From the NCBI RefSeq assembly GCF_011299555.1, contig NZ_CP049857.1, forward strand, positions 1,054,001-1,118,000: a stretch of DNA of 64,000 bases, written 5' to 3'. The notes beneath the pieces were generated by a model. It saw only the letters and a list, made by a program, of their open reading frames with translations. It was not told the DNA's origin and did no database searches. Of the stretch, positions 35,055-45,314 are shown one piece after another. The position numbers were made by a program, and so were the translations under genes. This stretch comes from Dysgonomonas sp. HDW5A. Its GTDB lineage: Bacteria > Bacteroidota > Bacteroidia > Bacteroidales > Dysgonomonadaceae. Every line of letters begins with the position of its first letter. Position 1 is the stretch's first letter.

Positions 35055-38000
35055 TCACCTCTTCTGATATTCGCTAGGTGTAATATTAAATTCGGTTTTG
35101 AAACAAGACGTAAAATATTTCGGGTCTGAGAATCCAACGGAATAAGCAACCTCTGAGATTGAGATCGATTTATCTTTAAGCATCTGACAAGCATGCTTCA
35201 AACGGATATTACGTATAAATTCTATCGGAGACAATCCGCTCATAGTCTTTATTTTACGATACAGAGACGACTTTGACATATTCAAATATTCAGCAAAAGT
35301 ATTCACATCAAATTCAGTTTCCGAAAGATACCTCTCTATAATTTCTATTGCATTCTTTAAGAACTGTTCGTCAAGAGTCGGATATTCAAGTGTTGAGATG
35401 TTTATCTCCACATTCGACTTAAATTCCTGCTGCTTGTCTTTCTTGTTGGTTATAAAATTATTGATTCTTGCCTCCAAGACCTTCAAATCGAATGGTTTCG
35501 AAATATAACCATCGGCTCCTGCATTATAACATTCGATACGATCGTCCACACTATTCTTTGCTGTAAGCAATAAAATTGAGATGTGGCTTGTTTCTATATT
35601 CCTCTTCAATGTACGGCAAAGTTCCAATCCATCCATTTCGGGCATCATTACATCACTGATAATTATATCTATATTTTCTGCTTTCAAAACCCCCATTGCT
35701 TCAACACCATTCGAAGCCGTAAGCACATGGTAGCGACCTGATAAAATTTTGCTCATAGTATGCAACAAATCTTCATTGTCCTCAACAAGCAATAGATTGG
35801 CATTACCCTTGTTGCTATTCGTATTTACATCTTCCCATTCTTCTATCGGAGGTAAATCGAAACTTTCTTCTGCAATAAGTACTTGTGACGATTCTACCAA
35901 TTCGAAGTCTTTAAAACTCTCTCTATCAACCGGAATCTTAACAATAAAGCTTGTCCCCTCATTTAATCGGCTTTCCGCCGAAATAGTCCCGTGATGCAAT
36001 CCGACCAAATCTTTGGTCAGCGAAAGCCCTATCCCATTGGTTTCACTGGCATCGGTTCGGCTATTGTAATAGAAACGGGTAAATACATTATTCAGGTCTT
36101 CGGGAGCAATCCCTACCCCACTGTCACTGATACTTATCGTTAACCACTCGTGATTATCTTCTTTCTGAAACCGTAATTCCACTTTTATATTCCCATTCTG
36201 AGGTGTGTATTTAAAAGCATTTGACAAAAGATTAAATACTACTTTATCAATCTTATCTGCATCAAAATAAGCCTGCTTCGAATTTACCTCCGACGAAAAA
36301 ATAAAATCAATTTTCTTCTTCTGGATCAACGGAGAGAAGTGCGTATGACAAACATCCTTTATAAAAGTTACCACATCACCGCTTGTTATTTTGAGTTTCA
36401 TATTTCCACTCTCCACCTTTCGGAAATCAAGAACCTGCTGCAATAAACGCTTCAAGCGATTCACATTCGATCGCATAATTGAATACTGCAGCAACTGCTT
36501 CCTGGATGATGTTTCGATATCATCAATCAGGCACGAAATTATAGTCAGAGGAGTAAGAAAGTCATGCGAAATATTGGTAAAATAGCGTAGCTTGGTTTGA
36601 GTAAGTTCCTCCGATTTTTCTTTTTCAATCTGAGCTATTTTCAGTTCATTACGCAATTTTAAACGATTCTGAACAATCCGCAATGCCCAATAAAGAATTA
36701 TTAAAACAAGAATGCTATATATTAGATATGCCCATAAGGTTTCATAAAATGCAGGAAGTTTCTCAATCTTAAACATAGTAACTTCACTACTCCACAAGCG
36801 ATTTTCGTCTGTGGCTTTTACATAAAACGTATACGATCCTTTTCCCAATTGATTATACGTAGCAAACTGGCGGTTGTTGCCCGTATATACCCAATCATCG
36901 TCCACACCTTCCATTTTATACGCATATTGTATCTTTCCCGGAAAGGTATAGTTGAGAGACGAAAAATCAATTTCTATATTTCTGTCATCGGGATAAATAG
37001 TCAAAGTCTGAGAAATTGCATTAAACCGTGAATCGGAGAATCCTTGAAGTACCGATTGATTTTGAATCTTAACATCAGTAATCAACACTTTTGATGGCTT
37101 GGGATTTTCCGATAATTTATCGGATGACGCAAAAGAACTTATACCCCGATTACCTCCAAAATATATTTTATCGGAACCACTCTTAAAATACGAACCTTTC
37201 AGAAACGAGTTTACTAGCAATCCATCCGAAACCGTATAATCTCTCGAAGCACCGTTTTCGGGGTTATATTCGGTAATCCTCTTGTTGGTAGATATCCAGA
37301 TACGATTATAATTATCCACTACAATATCAAGAATAGCTTCGCCGAACATTCCACACGATTTTGTATAATCCGTAAATGAGTTTTTACTTTTATCATATAC
37401 TATAATATTCCCCTCCTTGGTTCCAATCCAGATCCGATTACTTCCATCGGCATATATCGACTGTATATTATCACTAATCAGGTTATCCGATTTTTCATTG
37501 TAGTTTCTTATTTCAGATTTGCTGTAATCAATACCATCAGCAGATGTGAGTTCATACACACCACTATTCTCGCTACTAACCCAAATAGAACCGTCACGAT
37601 CTTCGGTTATACCCGTCAATGCTCCGAAAGAACTGTCAATATGTACAATTTTATCCTTACCAAAAGGTTTCATAAACAGTCCCCCCGAAGTAACAACCCA
37701 GATATTCTTTTTCCTGTCCTCAAAAAACATTCGGGGAAGACCGGGGTTAGACTGATATAAAGCCAGATTAATTTCTTCTTCTATGGTAACTACTCCACCT
37801 TTTCGATTCAACACATATATAATAGGTTCGTTCTCTAACCCCGCCCAAATATTATCGGTACTTGTAAAGCCTTTTATACAAGCCGTGTTTCGAAACCCTT
37901 GAATATCTCGAAGCTGTGGAAAATCGCTAAAAAGTTTTATTTCTTTCTGCTGGGGATAATAAAGAACCAGCCCCAAACGGTTTTGATTTAACCACATCAC

Positions 38001-39137
38001 CCCGTCTTTATCTTCATAAATAGAGGTCACATTGGGTACTACACCTACCTTCTGAGTTATGACCTTTAAAGGATAATTATGAATCTCTGGCTTATTGAAA
38101 TTTATAGTCAACGCCCCTTCACTGAAAGCCCCGATCCAGAGATTACCACTTCGGTCTTTAATAATTTCACTGAATATATTATTTGTCTCTTTAAACAGGT
38201 GCGATATATCAGCCTGCTTTACCGATCCGTCATTTGCGTATTCGAGAGCATACAATCCCGAAAATGACATCGCCCAGATATATCCTTGCAAATCGTCCTG
38301 CACTATACTGAAAAATGTATCTTCGGGTTGCTGCCGTTCCTTGTTGAAAATCTTCTGACTTACGTACATATCCTGTCCGCTTCTGGAAGGGTAAAATTTA
38401 TAAATCCCATCGCCCCATGTACATATCCAATATTGCTTATGATTATCCAGAAATATCCGAAACGGATTATTGGTTGTTCCTATATTGGGATAATGAATAA
38501 AAGAATCGGTCGTTTTATTGTATTTATGCAGTCCGCCTCTCCACAGTAATACCCAGATATTCCTCTCCGAATCTTCGGTGATAGAATTCACCCCGTTAGA
38601 GGGTAGCGAAGCGTTTGTTGCATCCGACGTATAATGCTTTATCCTTTTAAAATTAGAATCATATCTATAAATACCATTACCCACGCCCACCCATATCGTA
38701 CCATCGGAGGCTGTCAATATAGACCGTATATGCTCTCGCCTGATAAGGGAGTCCTTTAAATGAACAATCTGAAAAGTTTCCCTATTCAAGATATTCAGCC
38801 CCTCTCTGGTTCCTATCCATAAGTTATTATTCTTATCTTCCGAAATACAGGTAATCTCATTATTTGTCAACAGATTCGGATTATTCAGATTCGACCTAAA
38901 GGTCAATAACCTATAGGCATCATATCTGCATAAACCATCTAAAGTGCCAAACCAGATATACCCGTCCTTATCCTGAAAAATCCGTTGAACCGAATTTGAA
39001 GGAAACTGAGCCATAACTGGTATTGGATTAATAGAAATGGAATTGGAATATAAATCGGATATTACTCCCAGAATAAAAAAAACGGCAATAAAAACGGCAA
39101 TAAAAACAGACTTGTGTCTTAGGTTTAAGGTAAACAT
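35055..39137 (-). CDS. Hybrid two-component system regulator (HTCS) of the PUL
   Basis: The 1360-residue one-piece sensor-regulator has an N-terminal signal/anchor, about 14 two-component propeller repeats (residues about 50-680; repeats of the form DKDGYIWFGTLDGL and DRSGNLWIGAFSEG), a Y_Y_Y domain (about 695-780), one membrane helix (about 790-812), a histidine kinase with the phospho-His in FTNISHDFLTPLT, HATPase motifs (NLLSNAFKYTP, DSGVGI), a receiver (LLLVEDNED, phospho-Asp in IISDVMMPEMDG near 1162), and a C-terminal AraC-type DNA-binding domain (about 1270-1360). The periplasmic propeller senses an oligosaccharide and switches on neighbouring PUL genes. It is divergent from the GH2 gene. 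Confidence 0.95.
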   Translation of the reverse strand: MFTLNLRHKSVFIAVFIAVFFILGVISDLYSNSISINPIPVMAQFPSNSVQRIFQDKDGYIWFGTLDGLCRYDAYRLLTFRSNLNNPNLLTNNEITCISEDKNNNLWIGTREGLNILNRETFQIVHLKDSLIRREHIRSILTASDGTIWVGVGNGIYRYDSNFKRIKHYTSDATNASLPSNGVNSITEDSERNIWVLLWRGGLHKYNKTTDSFIHYPNIGTTNNPFRIFLDNHKQYWICTWGDGIYKFYPSRSGQDMYVSQKIFNKERQQPEDTFFSIVQDDLQGYIWAMSFSGLYALEYANDGSVKQADISHLFKETNNIFSEIIKDRSGNLWIGAFSEGALTINFNKPEIHNYPLKVITQKVGVVPNVTSIYEDKDGVMWLNQNRLGLVLYYPQQKEIKLFSDFPQLRDIQGFRNTACIKGFTSTDNIWAGLENEPIIYVLNRKGGVVTIEEEINLALYQSNPGLPRMFFEDRKKNIWVVTSGGLFMKPFGKDKIVHIDSSFGALTGITEDRDGSIWVSSENSGVYELTSADGIDYSKSEIRNYNEKSDNLISDNIQSIYADGSNRIWIGTKEGNIIVYDKSKNSFTDYTKSCGMFGEAILDIVVDNYNRIWISTNKRITEYNPENGASRDYTVSDGLLVNSFLKGSYFKSGSDKIYFGGNRGISSFASSDKLSENPKPSKVLITDVKIQNQSVLQGFSDSRFNAISQTLTIYPDDRNIEIDFSSLNYTFPGKIQYAYKMEGVDDDWVYTGNNRQFATYNQLGKGSYTFYVKATDENRLWSSEVTMFKIEKLPAFYETLWAYLIYSILVLIILYWALRIVQNRLKLRNELKIAQIEKEKSEELTQTKLRYFTNISHDFLTPLTIISCLIDDIETSSRKQLLQYSIMRSNVNRLKRLLQQVLDFRKVESGNMKLKITSGDVVTFIKDVCHTHFSPLIQKKKIDFIFSSEVNSKQAYFDADKIDKVVFNLLSNAFKYTPQNGNIKVELRFQKEDNHEWLTISISDSGVGIAPEDLNNVFTRFYYNSRTDASETNGIGLSLTKDLVGLHHGTISAESRLNEGTSFIVKIPVDRESFKDFELVESSQVLIAEESFDLPPIEEWEDVNTNSNKGNANLLLVEDNEDLLHTMSKILSGRYHVLTASNGVEAMGVLKAENIDIIISDVMMPEMDGLELCRTLKRNIETSHISILLLTAKNSVDDRIECYNAGADGYISKPFDLKVLEARINNFITNKKDKQQEFKSNVEINISTLEYPTLDEQFLKNAIEIIERYLSETEFDVNTFAEYLNMSKSSLYRKIKTMSGLSPIEFIRNIRLKHACQMLKDKSISISEVAYSVGFSDPKYFTSCFKTEFNITPSEYQKR
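39079..39102. repeat. Perfect 12-bp tandem duplication in the HTCS signal anchor
   Basis: AAAACGGCAATA occurs twice in tandem, in frame, coding FIAV-FIAV in the hydrophobic N-terminal anchor of the HTCS. Confidence 0.7.
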
Positions 39138-39228
39138 GAGTAAGGGGATTTTTGATAAAGGTTATCACAATATTAGAAATAATTTTCTTGAAATAGTATA
39201 TAGATAATTCAAAAAAGGAGACCTTTAT

Positions 39229-39241
39229 AGGTCTAAAGCCT
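39229..39241 (+). repeat. AGGTC-N3-GACCT palindrome, copy i (one mismatch)
   Basis: AGGTC-TAA-AGCCT followed by TTAA, between the HTCS and GH2 genes, 175 nt before the GH2 start. A GAGACCTTTAT half-copy lies just upstream. Confidence 0.5.
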
Positions 39242-39416
39242 TAATTGACCGATTTGTTATCCTTCGAGTGAATGATTTGTCTACCTCTATATAAAATTTT
39301 GGATGTATTTTTGTTTATCACTATATTAGATGTCCAATACTTTCTACTGTTTACCGATAAAACCAAGAATCGAAATTCAAGTTGTCAAGATATAAAATAC
39401 TTTAAATTATTAAACC

Positions 39417-42400
39417 ATGAAAAAAAACATCTATCTGCTTCTATTTGCAGTCATCTGTGGTAATCTATATGCCCAGAACAATGTACCTGACTGGGAGAAC
39501 CCGGAGGTATTTGCTGTAAATAAGGAAAAAACCAGAGCTACATCCCTGCCATTTGCGGACGAAACTTCGGCTCTCAAAAATGAGTCTATGTCTTCACCTT
39601 ACTTTAAGTCGCTGGACGGAATCTGGAAATTTTATTGGGTACCCAAAATCAGCGAAGTTCCTGCCGGTTTCTACAAAGAGAACTACGATGTTTCGAAATG
39701 GGCGGATATGAAAGTTCCCGGAAACTGGGAGTTTAACGGATACGGCATACCTATGTATGTAAACGTAGGCTTCGGTTTCAAAGCAAAACCACCTCACATC
39801 GACAGAGAAGATTCGCCCACAGGAGCATATCGCAGAGAGTTTACAATTCCTGAAGACTGGGATGGTCGCCGCGTATTTATCCACTTCGAAGGCGGAACCA
39901 ACTCGATGTATGTATGGGTGAATGGCGAAAAAGTAGGATATACAGAAAACGCAAAAAGCCCTGCTGAATTTGATATCACAAAATACGTCCGTAAAGGAAA
40001 GAACACCCTTGCTTGTGAAGTACACAAATATAGCGATGGTTCGTATCTCGAAGATCAGGACATGTGGCGTTTAGGTGGTATCAACAGGAGTGTATATTTA
40101 TACTCGACAGATCAAACACGTATCTTGGATTTCTTTGCACACCCCGATCTGGATAAAAATTACAAAAACGGATTATTCTCTTTAGACCTTGTATTGAAAA
40201 ACTATACCAGTTCGGCAAAAGATCAAACCGTAGAAGTTTCCATCTTAGACAAAAATGGTAAAAAGGTATTTAACAGTAATCAGAAAGTAAATATTCCTGC
40301 CGATAATACAGCAGAGACTACCATCAAAGGAACTGTTTCGTCTCCCCTTAAATGGACGGCAGAAACTCCTAATCTGTACACTTTGGTTATAACATTAAAA
40401 GATAACAAGGGCAAGGTTATAGAATCGACTTCTCACAAAATCGGATTCAGAAAAATAGAAATCACCGACGGACAAGTTTTTGTTAACGGTAAGAAAGTAT
40501 ACTTCAAAGGTGTAAATCTACACGAATTCAATACTCAAACAGGACAAGTCGTAAACCGTGAGGTGATGATGCGTAATATTCAGTTGATGAAAGAACTAAA
40601 CATAAATGCAGTACGCACATCACACTATCCTCAACCTCCCCTTTGGTACGAATTATGCGATCAATATGGTATCTATTTAGTAGCCGAAGCAAATATGGAA
40701 TCGCACGGTTTGGGGTATGGACCTGATAATGTATCCAATCTACCCGAATGGCTGGGTGCTCATATGGATAGAATAATCCGTTCGGTTGAAAGAGACAAAA
40801 ATCACCCATCCGTAATATTCTGGTCGTTAGGAAATGAATCGGGTAACGGCAAAGCCTTTTTCGAGATGTATAAATGGGCTAAAGAAAGAGACAACAGCCG
40901 CCCTGTTCAGTACGAGCAAGCACATCAGAAAGATCCTAATACCGATATTCTTTGTCCGATGTACCCATCTTGGGAATCTATGAAAAGGGATGCCGCCAAA
41001 GATTTAGGACGTCCTTACATTATGTGCGAGTATGCTCATGCCATGGGTAACAGTATGGGGAATTTCCAGGAATATTGGGATTTGATGCGTAGCAGTAAAA
41101 ATATGCAAGGTGGTTTTATCTGGGAATGGTACAATCACGGATTCAAAACTCAGGATGAACAAGGACGTCCTTATTGGGCATACGGTGGAGACCTTAAGGG
41201 ATACAATAAAATGAATGATGGTAACTTCTGTATTGATGGTATCATAAGTCCCGATCAGAATTACCTGCCTCATACTCATATTGTAAAGAAAGTATATCAA
41301 AATATTCTGTTCGAACCTAAAGATTTGAATAACGGTATTATTACTGTAATCAATGACTTTAAATTCACAGACCTTACCAACAAGAATTATACTTACAAAT
41401 GGGTACTTCTTAAAAATGGAAAAGTATTCGGTGAAGGTAATTTTGATGCAGTAATCCCTGCTGATACTAAAAAAGACATCAAACTGAATCTACCGGCAAT
41501 CACACCCGAAGCAGGAGCAGAATACTATCTGCAACTATTTGCTTATAATAAGGAACAAACACCGTTTACCCCTGCAGGATTCGAGGTGGCTAAAGAAGAA
41601 TTTGCATTCGATTCGAATAACTACTTTACACCTGCAACTTATACAGGTTCTTTAAACGTAGAGAAAGGGGAAGATAAGATTACTGTAAAATCGGGTACAA
41701 TCAGCTACGAATTCTCGACTAAAAACGGTAAGAGCCTTCTATCAGTAGAGAATGACGGAAAAAGAGTATTTCGTGAACTTCCCCGCTTGAATTTCTGGCG
41801 TGCTCCTATCGATAACGATTTCGGATCATGGGAACAATACGCTTTACGTATATGGGATGCCGCCGGACAGAACGTTATTTATACATACAAAGGGTCTCAG
41901 GAAAACGGTGGTGCCATATCATTCAATTATGAGGCAAAACTCAGAGGTATTGAAGCAAAAGTTGATTTCACTTATACCGTAAATAAAGACGGTAGCCTTA
42001 CTACTGATGCTCATTATAAAGCCTTATCGGATGACCTGCCCGAAATGATGCGTTTCGGTATGCTCATGACTCTACCCCAAGAATACAATGACTTCACTTG
42101 GTATGGTCGTGGTCCTTGGGAGAATTATGTAGACCGAAACGGCGATACCTTTATGGGCGTTTGGAACGGTGCTGTTGAAGATCAGTATTATCCATACATC
42201 CGTCCTCAGGAAGGTGGTAACAAAACCGATGTACGCTGGTTATCCTTAACAGACAAATCAGGTAAAGGCATTCTTATAAAAGGAGCACAACCTTTATCGG
42301 TGAGTGCGACCAATAATCGACCCGAAGACCTCGATCCGGGAATGACTAAGAAGCAACAACATGCTTCCGATGTATTACCTCGTAAAGAAGTAGTTCTTTG

Positions 42401-42521
42401 TGTTGACTTATTCCAACGCGGAGTTGCCGGGCTAGATTCTTGGGGAGCAAAACCTCTGGATGAATACCGATTCAGTGATAAAGAATACAAGTACAGTTAT
42501 ACAATCAGTATTTTGAAATAA
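39417..42521 (+). CDS. GH2 beta-galactosidase (LacZ type), exported
   Basis: The 1034-residue glycoside hydrolase family 2 enzyme has a signal peptide (LLLFAVICGNLYAQ), a jelly-roll sugar-binding domain (about 50-225), an immunoglobulin-like domain, a TIM barrel with acid/base Glu in FWSLGNESGNG and nucleophile Glu in IMCEYAHAMGNS, and the C-terminal Bgal_small_N domain (about 755-1030). This is the full LacZ-type layout, so terminal beta-galactose removal in the periplasm is the likely role. It is the first gene of the plus-strand PUL arm, directly divergent from the HTCS that probably activates it. Confidence 0.9.
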   Translation: MKKNIYLLLFAVICGNLYAQNNVPDWENPEVFAVNKEKTRATSLPFADETSALKNESMSSPYFKSLDGIWKFYWVPKISEVPAGFYKENYDVSKWADMKVPGNWEFNGYGIPMYVNVGFGFKAKPPHIDREDSPTGAYRREFTIPEDWDGRRVFIHFEGGTNSMYVWVNGEKVGYTENAKSPAEFDITKYVRKGKNTLACEVHKYSDGSYLEDQDMWRLGGINRSVYLYSTDQTRILDFFAHPDLDKNYKNGLFSLDLVLKNYTSSAKDQTVEVSILDKNGKKVFNSNQKVNIPADNTAETTIKGTVSSPLKWTAETPNLYTLVITLKDNKGKVIESTSHKIGFRKIEITDGQVFVNGKKVYFKGVNLHEFNTQTGQVVNREVMMRNIQLMKELNINAVRTSHYPQPPLWYELCDQYGIYLVAEANMESHGLGYGPDNVSNLPEWLGAHMDRIIRSVERDKNHPSVIFWSLGNESGNGKAFFEMYKWAKERDNSRPVQYEQAHQKDPNTDILCPMYPSWESMKRDAAKDLGRPYIMCEYAHAMGNSMGNFQEYWDLMRSSKNMQGGFIWEWYNHGFKTQDEQGRPYWAYGGDLKGYNKMNDGNFCIDGIISPDQNYLPHTHIVKKVYQNILFEPKDLNNGIITVINDFKFTDLTNKNYTYKWVLLKNGKVFGEGNFDAVIPADTKKDIKLNLPAITPEAGAEYYLQLFAYNKEQTPFTPAGFEVAKEEFAFDSNNYFTPATYTGSLNVEKGEDKITVKSGTISYEFSTKNGKSLLSVENDGKRVFRELPRLNFWRAPIDNDFGSWEQYALRIWDAAGQNVIYTYKGSQENGGAISFNYEAKLRGIEAKVDFTYTVNKDGSLTTDAHYKALSDDLPEMMRFGMLMTLPQEYNDFTWYGRGPWENYVDRNGDTFMGVWNGAVEDQYYPYIRPQEGGNKTDVRWLSLTDKSGKGILIKGAQPLSVSATNNRPEDLDPGMTKKQQHASDVLPRKEVVLCVDLFQRGVAGLDSWGAKPLDEYRFSDKEYKYSYTISILK

Positions 42522-42533
42522 GGTATCAGACCT
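42521..42533 (+). repeat. AGGTC-N3-GACCT palindrome, copy j (one mismatch)
   Basis: AGGTA-TCA-GACCT, starting at the last base of the GH2 stop codon and overlapping a second hairpin TATCAG/CTGATA (42524-42541). It lies 201 nt before the GH105 gene, which also has copy k. Confidence 0.55.
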
Positions 42534-42556
42534 TTCTGATAGGTTATCTATTTCTT

Positions 42557-42584
42557 AAAGCCTCACTTCAAACAGTGAGGCTTT
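42557..42584 (+). terminator. Terminator after the GH2 gene
   Basis: A perfect 11-bp stem AAAGCCTCACT/AGTGAGGCTTT with a 6-nt loop, followed by ATTTAT. It separates GH2 from the GH105 gene. Confidence 0.82.
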
Positions 42585-42706
42585 ATTTATAAAAATGGCG
42601 GATTTATAACTATGAATTAATTATACTCCTCTTTTGAATTATTCATACACTATCTGTTATTAATGTCTTTCACATCTTTGCTTCCATCAAAAAGACAATA
42701 ATAAAA

Positions 42707-42719
42707 AGGTCGGAGACCT
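42707..42719 (+). repeat. AGGTC-N3-GACCT palindrome, copy k (perfect)
   Basis: AGGTC-GGA-GACCT after AATAATAAAA and before TTAATAAA, 15 nt before the GH105 gene start. Confidence 0.8.
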
Positions 42720-42734
42720 TAATAAATAGACACT

Positions 42735-43898
42735 ATGAGAAAATTCAGAACATCTTTTTTATTTCTTATTCCTCTTTTTACTTTCTCCTATATAGGATGT
42801 AGTAATAATAAAACCGCCACACGGTCAGAATCGAACTTACCCGCCCGAACTGAGGTTATCGAAATCATTCAAAAAGTAAACGGGAACTGGCAGGCATCAC
42901 ACCCCAATCACGAAAATTCATTCTGGCATCGGGCAGCCTATCATACTGGAAACATGGCAGCTTATGAGGTCACCAAAATTGAGAATTACAAAGCTTATTC
43001 CGAAGCGTGGGCAGAACATAATCTTTGGATGGGGGCTCAATCGAACGATACTTCGAAATGGAAATACAGTTATGGAGAAAGTGACGAATATGTGCTTTTC
43101 GGAGATTTCCAGACTTGTTTTCAAGTATATATCGACTTATACAACTTGAATCCCGATGAGAAGAAAATAGCCAGAGCCAAACAAGTAATGGAATACCAGA
43201 TGTCAACACCAAATAACGATTATTGGTGGTGGGCAGACGGTCTGTACATGGCAATGCCTGTAATGACTAAACTCTATAAACTTACAGATAACGAATTGTA
43301 TCTCGATAAATTATACGAATACTTTTCGTTTGCCAGAGATCTGATGTATGACTCCGAAAGTAAATTATTCTATCGAGATGCCAAATATATTTATCCGAAG
43401 CATAAAACTGATAACGGACTAAAAGACTTTTGGGCGAGAGGTAACGGATGGGTTTTCGCAGCCATGCCCAAAACGTTGGAAAATCTCCCTGAAACCAATG
43501 CACATCGGGCAGAATACATCAAAATCTATCAGGATATGGCAATTGCCATTGCAGACAGTCAACAGGAAGATGGTTCGTGGACACGGTCTATGCTCGACCC
43601 TCAACATGCACCGGGACCTGAAACCAGTGGAACGGCTTTCTTTACTTATGGCTTCTTATGGGGGATAAACAATGGAATCCTTGATAAAGCAACCTATTTA
43701 CCTGTCGTAGAAAAAAGCTGGAAATATCTATCGGAAACAGCTTTACAACCCGATGGTAAAATTGGGTATGTACAACCCATTGGAGAAAAAGCAATACCGG
43801 GACAAGTGGTAGACGTAAACTCGACTGCCGATTTTGGTGTAGGAGCATTTCTTCTGGCAGCCTCCGAATTAGTAAAATATCTGGATAAGCAGCAGTAA
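42735..43898 (+). CDS. GH105 unsaturated uronyl hydrolase, lipoprotein
   Basis: The 387-residue lipoprotein (signal ends FTFSYIGC, Cys 22) has the (alpha/alpha)6 barrel of GH105/GH88. Motifs: FWHRAAYHTGNMAAYE, WWWADGLYMAMPVMTKLY with the likely catalytic Asp, DFWARGNGWVFAAMPK, and a C-terminal DFGVGAFLLAASEL. GH105 enzymes remove 4,5-unsaturated galacturonate or glucuronate from lyase products; some act on beta-glucuronides of arabinogalactan. Here it would process oligosaccharides in the periplasm. It is 23 nt upstream of the DUF2264 gene, probably in one operon. Confidence 0.86.
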   Translation: MRKFRTSFLFLIPLFTFSYIGCSNNKTATRSESNLPARTEVIEIIQKVNGNWQASHPNHENSFWHRAAYHTGNMAAYEVTKIENYKAYSEAWAEHNLWMGAQSNDTSKWKYSYGESDEYVLFGDFQTCFQVYIDLYNLNPDEKKIARAKQVMEYQMSTPNNDYWWWADGLYMAMPVMTKLYKLTDNELYLDKLYEYFSFARDLMYDSESKLFYRDAKYIYPKHKTDNGLKDFWARGNGWVFAAMPKTLENLPETNAHRAEYIKIYQDMAIAIADSQQEDGSWTRSMLDPQHAPGPETSGTAFFTYGFLWGINNGILDKATYLPVVEKSWKYLSETALQPDGKIGYVQPIGEKAIPGQVVDVNSTADFGVGAFLLAASELVKYLDKQQ

Positions 43899-43921
43899 AC
43901 AACACAAAAATTCAACTTACT

Positions 43922-45142
43922 ATGAAAAAGATTCTCACCTTACTTTTTTTCGCTTGTACTTGTTATTCTGTGCAGTTACAAGCAGCAGAACCAACTCCCG
44001 ACCGCACTTATTGGGCAAATCTGCTTTATAAAATATCCGAGCCTGTATTGAGTAATATGAGTAAAGGCGAACTCGTAAAAAACATGCAGGTAGAAGTAAG
44101 CCCCACGTGGGATGGTCGCCGTACCAGAGTAACGTATATGGAAGCTTTCGGACGCCTGATGGCAGGTTTAGCACCTTGGTTAAGTCTGCCCGATGACAAT
44201 ACTTCCGAAGGAAAACAAAGAAAGCAATTAAGAGAATGGGCTTTAAAAAGCTATGCACATGCAGTAGACCCTGATAGTCCCGATTATCTGCAATGGGATA
44301 AAGAAGGGCAAGCTCTTGTAGATGCAGCCTATGTAGCAAATAGCTTTTTAAGGGCACCCAAACAATTGTGGGAACCTCTGGATGAAGTGACAAAAAAACG
44401 CTATGTTGACGAATTTCAAAAACTACGTTGGGTAGATCCACCCTATACCAATTGGTTACTGTTTTCGGCAATGATCGAAACATTCCTCCTGTCAATAGAC
44501 GAGCAATACGACGCATACCGCATTCACAGTGCCATTCGTAAAATAGAAGAATGGTATGTGGGAGACGGATGGTATGCCGACGGAACCCATTTTGCATTCG
44601 ATTACTACAACAGCTATGTTATTCAACCAATGTATGTTGAAGTTCTGGAAGTATTGGTAACTAAAAACAGAATGGTAAAACAAGAGACCTTAGATATTGC
44701 CCGCAAGCGTATGCAACGATACGGACTTATTTTAGAACGTTTTATATCACCCGAAGGATCATTCCCTGCTTTTGGGCGGTCTATGACATACCGCATGGGA
44801 GCTTTTCAACCGTTAGCTTTATTATCGTGGCGACAAGAATTACCCGAAGAGCTAAGCGAAGGGCAGGTTCGAAGTGCATTGACATGCGTTATGAAAAGAA
44901 TGTTTGAAGCTAAAGGCAATTTCAATGAGAAAGGATTTCTTCAACTGGGGTTTGCGGGACACCAACCCAATCTTGCCGATTGGTACACCAACAACGGTAG
45001 TCTGTACCTGACCTCCCTCACATTTCTACCGTTGGGACTACCTGCTGATCATTCGTTCTGGGCGGCTCCCGCTGAAGATTGGACTGCTAAAAAAGCTTGG
45101 TCGGGAGAAGATTTCCCCAAAGATCATGCTATCGGATTTTAA
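43922..45142 (+). CDS. DUF2264 protein, GH154-type (candidate beta-glucuronidase)
   Basis: The 406-residue exported protein has a signal peptide (LTLLFFACTCYSVQLQAAE) and one DUF2264 domain: PTWDGRRTRVTYMEAFGRLMAGLAPWL, LVDAAYVANSFLRAPKQLW, WVDPPYTNWLLFSAMIETFLL, GDGWYADGTHFAFDYYNSYVIQPMYVE and GRSMTYRMGAFQPLALL. DUF2264 is the defining domain of CAZy family GH154, where a beta-glucuronidase acting on arabinogalactan is known. Its pairing with GH105 and a BNR-4 protein fits removal of glucuronate side chains. A hairpin follows the stop. The family-based activity is not proven for this protein. Confidence 0.82.
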   Translation: MKKILTLLFFACTCYSVQLQAAEPTPDRTYWANLLYKISEPVLSNMSKGELVKNMQVEVSPTWDGRRTRVTYMEAFGRLMAGLAPWLSLPDDNTSEGKQRKQLREWALKSYAHAVDPDSPDYLQWDKEGQALVDAAYVANSFLRAPKQLWEPLDEVTKKRYVDEFQKLRWVDPPYTNWLLFSAMIETFLLSIDEQYDAYRIHSAIRKIEEWYVGDGWYADGTHFAFDYYNSYVIQPMYVEVLEVLVTKNRMVKQETLDIARKRMQRYGLILERFISPEGSFPAFGRSMTYRMGAFQPLALLSWRQELPEELSEGQVRSALTCVMKRMFEAKGNFNEKGFLQLGFAGHQPNLADWYTNNGSLYLTSLTFLPLGLPADHSFWAAPAEDWTAKKAWSGEDFPKDHAIGF

Positions 45143-45199
45143 CGTTTCAAATCTTCACAACCATATTATAGCAACAGATTTTATTCTCTACTAAACAAA

Positions 45200-45229
45200 A
45201 AAGGAGTTGATCTATAATTCAACTCCTTT
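45200..45229. terminator. Hairpin after the DUF2264 gene
   Basis: A perfect 11-bp stem AAAGGAGTTGA/TCAACTCCTTT with an 8-nt loop. An A-run precedes it but no T-run follows on the plus strand, so termination in the plus direction may be weak. Confidence 0.55.
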
Positions 45230-45314
45230 GATCTGATTCTCCCCTATTCTCCTTATTCCTTTTATCTAGTTTTGGGAAAATTAACCTCAAAATCCATACT
45301 ACAATGCTGCATAA

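Noticed and set aside
39138-39416. A clear -7 box for the GH2/HTCS divergent region
   Set aside because: Only TTTG fragments without the TA at the right position were seen; HTCS-activated promoters may be weak, but none can be supported here.
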